DNA of 64,000 nt from Tuctoria greenei (lineage: Eukaryota > Streptophyta > Magnoliopsida > Poales > Poaceae). Below are positions 58,673 through 64,000 of this stretch, in pieces; position 1 is the first letter of the stretch; every line of letters starts with the position of its first letter. The position numbers were made by a program, and so were the translations under genes. The notes under the pieces were generated by a model. That model saw nothing but the letters and a program-made list of their open reading frames with translations, did no database searches and had not been told where the DNA came from. Where the stretch lies: positions 272,625,560 through 272,689,559 of the forward strand of contig JAYESD010000001.1 of assembly GCA_036927565.1 (NCBI GenBank), in the 5' to 3' direction.

Positions 58673-60167
58673 TTAGTTTGTTCTAAGATATTCCTCGCTT
58701 TATCACATTGCTTCTTCAGCGGTGTGGTTGCCCCACAAGACCTTGTAGAAATGCAAAGTTCGGCTTCTTGTGGTGCGAGTCTTCTCATCGATTATCTGGG
58801 TTGGATGCTCAACGTAAGTAAGATCTGGTTGGAGAGCTTCCAAATCCTCCATACGGACGTCAGCTGGGGCCTTGAGACATTTCCGCAACTGTGAAATGTG
58901 AAACACATTGTGGACACCTGAAAGTGATGCTGGCAGTTCTAGTCGATAGGCCACGGGTCCAAATTGTTCAATTATTGCGAACGACCCAATGAAATGTGGA
59001 GCTAGCTTCTCTTTTACTCCGAAGCGATGAATCTCTTTCATTGGGGATATACAAAGATAAACGTGATCCCCGACATCAAAGTGAAGGGGTTGACACCGTT
59101 TGTCCGCATAGCTTTTTTGACGAGACTGAGCAGCCTTGAGGTTGGCTTGAATAACTCATACTCGTTCTTTGGCTTCATTCACCAAGTCGATACCATATAT
59201 TACTCGTTCACCGAATTCACACCAGTTCAAGGGTGTGCGACACTTCTGGCCGAGCATCATATGGTGCCATCTGGATGCTAGCCTGATAACCGTTGTTGTA
59301 TGAAAACTCCACCAATGGTAGGTGATCATCCCAATTCTTACCATGGTGGATGGCACAGGCGCGGAGCATATCTTCTAGCACTTGGTTTACTTGCTCTGTT
59401 TGACCATCAGTCTGAGGCTGGTAAGATGAGCTTCGAATCAACTTGGTACCGAACGATGCGTGGAGCTGCTCCCAAAATCGAGCAACAAATACGGCTCCAC
59501 GATCTGAGGTAATGGTGCGAGGTACTCCATGTAAGCACATGATTCTAGCAATATACAACTCTATGTACTTTGGGGCATGGTAGTTGACATTGACGGGTAT
59601 AAAATGAGCCGACTTGGTCAATCGATCAACTATCACCCAAATGGAATCATGCTTACGGAATGTGAGAGGCAATCCCACGATGAAGTCAATGCTGATGTCC
59701 TCCCATTTCCAGGCCGGTATGCTTAAAGGTTGTAGCTGTCTGGCTGTCTTCGGATGGTTGGCTTTCACCCGCTAACATGAATCACATTCAGATACGTACT
59801 TCGCTATCTCCCTCTTCATCCGAGTCCACCAAAATTTCTTCTTTAAGTCTTGGTACAATTTGTTACTTCTTGGATGAATAGAATACTTGGACAAATGAGC
59901 TTCAGCCAATATCTTCTTCCGAAGTCCCACATTGCGGGGCACCACGATGCGGTCTTTGAACCAGATGGTATCATCATCGTCACATCGGAAACACTTCATC
60001 TCCCCCTTCTTCATTCTTTGGCGAATATGCGATATGCCCTTGTCTTTCATATGAGCCTCCATAATTTCTTCCCATATGGTAGGAATGAGAGCTAGATTGT
60101 AGAGTGCCCCATATGGAACCAAGTAGAGACTCAGCTCTTCTTCTTCTATCAAAGTGATAGAAAGACT
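58673..60167 (-). pseudogene. Element X integrase with chromodomain-like end, second copy
   Basis: Duplicate of 10265-11759. One change near 59518 alters a His to Arg in the core (GVPRTITSDRG instead of GVPHTITSDRG). The same TAG follows the HHCC region. It is dead in the same way as copy one, so the breaks predate the duplication. Confidence 0.85.
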
Positions 60168-62029
60168 ATTGACATGGGACTTGCGACTCAACGCATCTGC
60201 AACTACATTCGCCTTGCCAGGATGGTAGTGGATCTCAATCTCGTAGTCTTTGATCAATTCCAACCATCTTCGTTGTCGAGTCCTTTTGGGTGAAGATGTA
60301 CTTCAAGCTTTTGTGATTGGTGTAAAGATGCACTAGGTTGCCCAATAAATAGTGTCCTCACATCTTCAATGCAAGCACCACAGCAGGGAGCTCAACATCA
60401 TGAGTCGGATAATGCTGCTCGTGGTTCCGAAGCTATCGTGATCCATAAGCGATCACCCTTCTGTCTTGCATTAATACACAACCCAAACCAATCCGAGATG
60501 CATCACAATAAACATCAAATGACTTGGTTGTGTCTGGTTGGGCTAATACCGGCGTTGTTGTGAGGTGTTTCACTAATGCTTGAAAACCTTCCTCACATTC
60601 CTTTGTCCATACATACTTCTTCCCTTTCTTCAGAAGTTCTATCATTGGTTTAGCTATCTTGGAGAAACTTGGAATGAACCTCGATAATATCCTACTAAAC
60701 CCAGGAAGCTTCGAACTTCATGCACAGACTTTGTAGACTCCCATTTGAGTACTTGCTTAATCTTGCTTGGATCAACTTCAATTCCCTCGGCAGAGATGAT
60801 GTGCCCTAGAAATGGAACTTGGCTGATCCAGAACTCACATTTGCTGAACTTGGCGTACAGCTTGTGGTCTCGCAATCGTTGAAGCATGATGTGCAAATGT
60901 TTGCAAGTTCTTCTTCGGATTTTGAATACACAAGGATGTCGTCGATGAAGACCACGACAAACTTGTCCAATTCCGACATGAACATCGAATTCATGAGATA
61001 CATGAAATGGGCCGGTGCATTGGTCAATCCGAAGGACATGACAAGGTACTCATACGATCCATACCTCGTCGAGAAAGCCGTCTTAGGTATATTCTCTGGT
61101 CGAATCCTGATTTGATGATATCCAGAGCAAAGATCCATCTTTGAAAATACCCTAGCACCCATCAATTGATCGAACAGAATATCAATGTGTGGCAGTTGAT
61201 ACTTATTCTTGATCATGACAGCATTGAGTGGATGATGGTCCACACATAGTCTCAACGTTGTATCCTTCTTCTCCACGAACAATGCAAAACAGCCCCAAGG
61301 TAATGAACTTGGACGAATGAAACCCTTGTACATAAGTTCCTTCAGCTGCTCATTCAGTTCTACAAGTTCCTTAGGTGCCATCTTATACGGCTTCCTCGAG
61401 ATAGACACTGTTCCCGGTACAAGTTCAATCTTAAACTCGACATCTCTTTCTGGTGGCATACCAGGAATATCTTCGGGAAATACGTCCGGATACTCACATA
61501 CCACTGGAATGTCCTCAAGTTTACAGGCCTCAATGATGTAAGTAGTTGGAGTCACTTGGATATTACTCTCAAGAGTGAGAGTTTGGGGAGGGTGGAGTGG
61601 GGAATTCAGATATATTCTCTGAGGAATGATGTCTATAATAGCACCATTATGTTTCAACCATGCCATCCCTAAGATGACATCTAGCTTCTGATGCTCCAGT
61701 AATATAAGAGTGGTAGGGTATATGTTCCCACCCAGATTAAGAGGTACCCTATGAACCATCTCATTTGCTACTACTCTCCCACCCGGAGAACAAATCATAT
61801 ATGGGGTTTTTGTGGAAATGATAGGCAACTGATATCGAATTACATAAGAATTGCTAATAAAGTTATGGGAAGCACCGGAGTCAAAGAGGATGACTACGGG
61901 ATGACCAATGAGAGAGAACGTACCCGTGAGTATGGGTGCGCCTTCTGAAACATCGTCGATAGCGAGGTGGTGGACATTGCCAGTTCTGGTGGCTAGCTTC
62001 TTGGGCTGGTTGCGGGGCTGGTTTTCCCC
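60168..62029 (-). pseudogene. Element X protease, RT and RNase H, second copy
   Basis: Duplicate of 11760-13621 with the same DSGA protease motif, FIDD RT box and frameshifts. One change near 60726 turns Tyr to Ser in the thumb region. Confidence 0.85.
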
Positions 62030-62032
62030 CTA

Positions 62033-63115
62033 GTACGGTGACTGTCCTCCGCTCTACGGGCAGTCCTTGCCGAAGTGCCCCGTACGACCACACGTGAAAC
62101 ACGTGTATGGGGCTTGACCGGCACGGAAGGGAGGACGAAATCCCGGTGCACACGGTGGAGGCGAAAGTGCACGCAGAATCATCCCCTGCTGCTGCCGTGG
62201 ACGAAAGCCGGCGTTGTTTAATGGGCAACCACGAAACATCGGTGGTCGCAATGGCGGTTGCCACCTCTAGTTGGATGGTGATCAATACACCATTCGGTAC
62301 ATTTGAGGAGCACCCCCTCCGCTGCCCTGCGGAGCACTCCTTTTCTTCTTGTTGGAGAACAGCTCCCTAGTAGCATCCCCCTACACGATCACGACATTGA
62401 CCATGTTGTTGAAGTTGCTGCAATTGAACAAGGCAAGCTTGTCCTTCATCTTGGGGTTCAAACCCCGATAGAAGCATTCACGCTTCTGGTCTTTAGTGCT
62501 CACTTGGTCCTGAGCATACTGGGTCGAGTGGTTGAATGCCTTGGAGTACTCGTAAGCACTCCTTCCTCCTTGCCTCAGCTCCAAGAAATCTTGAATCTTC
62601 CTCCTCATAACACTGAGAGGTATGTGATAGGCGCGAAACGCCTCTCAGAACTCCTCCGAGCTCACAACATAGTCGACTGGTCGTGCGGCAAGATAATTTG
62701 CCCACCACGCACCAGCAGACCCCTGTAACTATTGGGCCACGAACAGGGTCTTCTCATGTTCGTTCATTCATAGTAAACCGAACTTTTCTTCGATGGAGCG
62801 GAGCAAGTTGTTCGCCTCCAACGGTTCATCGGCCTCCATGAAGACCGGCGGGTGTGTTGACATGAAGTCCGAGTATGAACTCGGAGAAGGTTGTCATGGA
62901 CCCGCATCTGGTCGCCCCCCTTGACGGGACGAATGCTGAACCAAAGTCCATAGCAACTCGGTTTGCTTGTCGCGCGAGCCGAGCACTGCGGCGAGAACCT
63001 CCGCTAGACTCCTCGAAAGTTCAGGAGGTGGTGGTGGTGGAACTTGTTGCTGCGGTGTCGCAGCTGGCTCTTGGGTCGGAGATTCGTCCTCACGACCACG
63101 ACTTGAACCTCCCAT
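62033..63115 (-). pseudogene. Element X gag, second copy
   Basis: Duplicate of 13625-14707 with the same zinc knuckle and the same TAG and TGA stops. One substitution was seen near 62658. Confidence 0.8.
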
Positions 63116-63328
63116 TTAAGGCGTCGAGCGTGTATGCACCATTCTGCATCCATATGACTTAAAATCAGCACATGTTTACTTTTCCTTCATCCATTTCATA
63201 TTACTGTAGTGCGAATATTGACAAGGGAATAAGAGCATAACATTCACATATATTGATAAAGTACAAACTTTATACAAGATATATTATCTCATGACCAAGT
63301 TTACAGTAGTGAACTCCAAAATGACGGA

Positions 63329-63333
63329 CTCCC
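63329..63333. repeat. Target site duplication CTCCC of the Sirevirus, second copy
   Basis: Duplicate of 14921-14925. This shows the Sirevirus was already in place when the segment duplicated. Confidence 0.85.
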
Positions 63334-64000
63334 TGTAAGTGCATCTAGGATATCCCTTGTGGGTTTTGGCTAATTGATGACAAACATATGAGGTCCTAAT
63401 GAAACTACTGAGATGATTGTAGGACAAACAAGTGAAACAGCTCGGTGCGCACAAAAAGGTGAAAAATGAAGTGGTGTTCAAAGAGAGATACTTTGATGAA
63501 GCTTGGAAGACCAAATTAGATTTTGAATGTATAGGGAGTGTATGAAAGACACACTCCAAGAGCTCACAACTTTGCGCGAGGGTAAGGGATTAAAATTAAC
63601 CTAACTTTCACAAAGCATCGGACTAGTCCGATCATGGACCGGACTAGTCCGTTTATCTTTCTGGAATCTCACTTATTGGGAGACCGGACTAGTCCGTTGA
63701 TGTTTCTGGAGTCTCTCATATTGAGGGACCGGACTAGTCCGTTGACCACCGGACTAGTCCGTTGAACTTTCTGGAGTCTCCCATATGTGGAGATCGAACT
63801 AGTCCGCGGACTAGTCCGTTGAACTTTATGGAGTTTACTTTCACACAGCACCTGACTAGTCCGATCTTGGACCGGACTAGTCCGGCAGACTTTCTGGACT
63901 TCAAAATGCACTGAGACCGGGCAAGTCCGGACTTGCACCGGACTAGTCCGGTGTTAGGGTTTTTAAACGGCTACCTTTTGGAAACCCTATAAATAGAGAG
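63334..64000 (+). repeat. Sirevirus 5' LTR, second copy, cut by window end
   Basis: Duplicate of 14926-15592, including the ten-copy palindrome array (63618-63953) and the TATA box near 63988-63997. One base differs from copy one (near 63685), which makes that palindrome unit canonical. Confidence 0.9.

Larger units (their letters stand above)
49205..64000 (+). repeat. Second copy of the tandem duplication (791-15592)
   Basis: Collinear with 791-15592 in direct orientation, at offsets of 48414, then 48413, 48409 and 48408 after small deletions. Only about 14 differences were noticed over 14.8 kb. The copy is cut by the window end and may continue further. Confidence 0.95.

Noticed and set aside
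1..64000. Host genes, tRNA or rRNA genes
   Set aside because: The only tRNA matches are 12-17 nt primer sites. No exon-intron gene with a recognisable host domain was found on either strand by reading; a profile search could still find a short captured fragment.

Overview
This window is plant repeat DNA, most likely from a grass (Poaceae). That reading rests on Sirevirus-type Copia elements, a chromovirus with 4-5 kb LTRs, Athila/Tat-type Gypsy fragments and many degenerate reading frames. I found no intact host gene, tRNA, rRNA or prokaryotic feature. Every coding stretch I recognise belongs to an LTR retrotransposon, and most are broken by stops or frameshifts.

Layout. (1) 1-5938, minus strand: an Athila-type piece (protease/RT edge, gag, tRNA-Asp primer site, LTR with TATA box), then a Tat-type RNase H-integrase remnant, then a second Athila-like LTR fragment. 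(2) 5939-34211, minus strand: a Tekay-lineage chromovirus, called X here. It has a 3' LTR (5939-10174), decayed pol and gag (10265-14707), a 5' accessory ORF (26290-27220), a long leader, a primer site at 29187-29198 and a 5' LTR at 29199-34211. X is split by a plus-strand Sirevirus (14926-26097; TSD CTCCC) carrying gag, pol and a third, envelope-position ORF. (3) 34212-49196: element Y, a relative of X with no coding capacity, between the LTR at 29199-34211 and a second LTR (38742-49196). That second LTR was later hit by a minus-strand, internally deleted Copia element (42294-47798; TSD CGGCC). (4) 49205-64000: a near-identical direct repeat of 791-15592, so the window spans one full 48.4 kb repeat unit and the first 14.8 kb of the next.

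Inferred order of events. Athila/Tat decay came first, then insertion of X into an Athila-like LTR, then Sirevirus insertion into X. An X/Y recombination made the chimeric LTR at 29199-34211. The deleted Copia entered Y's right LTR after Y's LTRs were formed. Last came the 48.4 kb tandem duplication, because its copies differ at only about 14 noticed places.

Most worth checking: the young tandem duplication and its 8-nt junction filler; a promoter-like module before the Sirevirus third ORF that copies the LTR's palindrome-plus-TATA layout; an undescribed-looking accessory ORF upstream of gag in X; a degenerate ~192 bp periodic repeat in the leaders of X and Y; and stop codons that look like methylated-cytosine decay.
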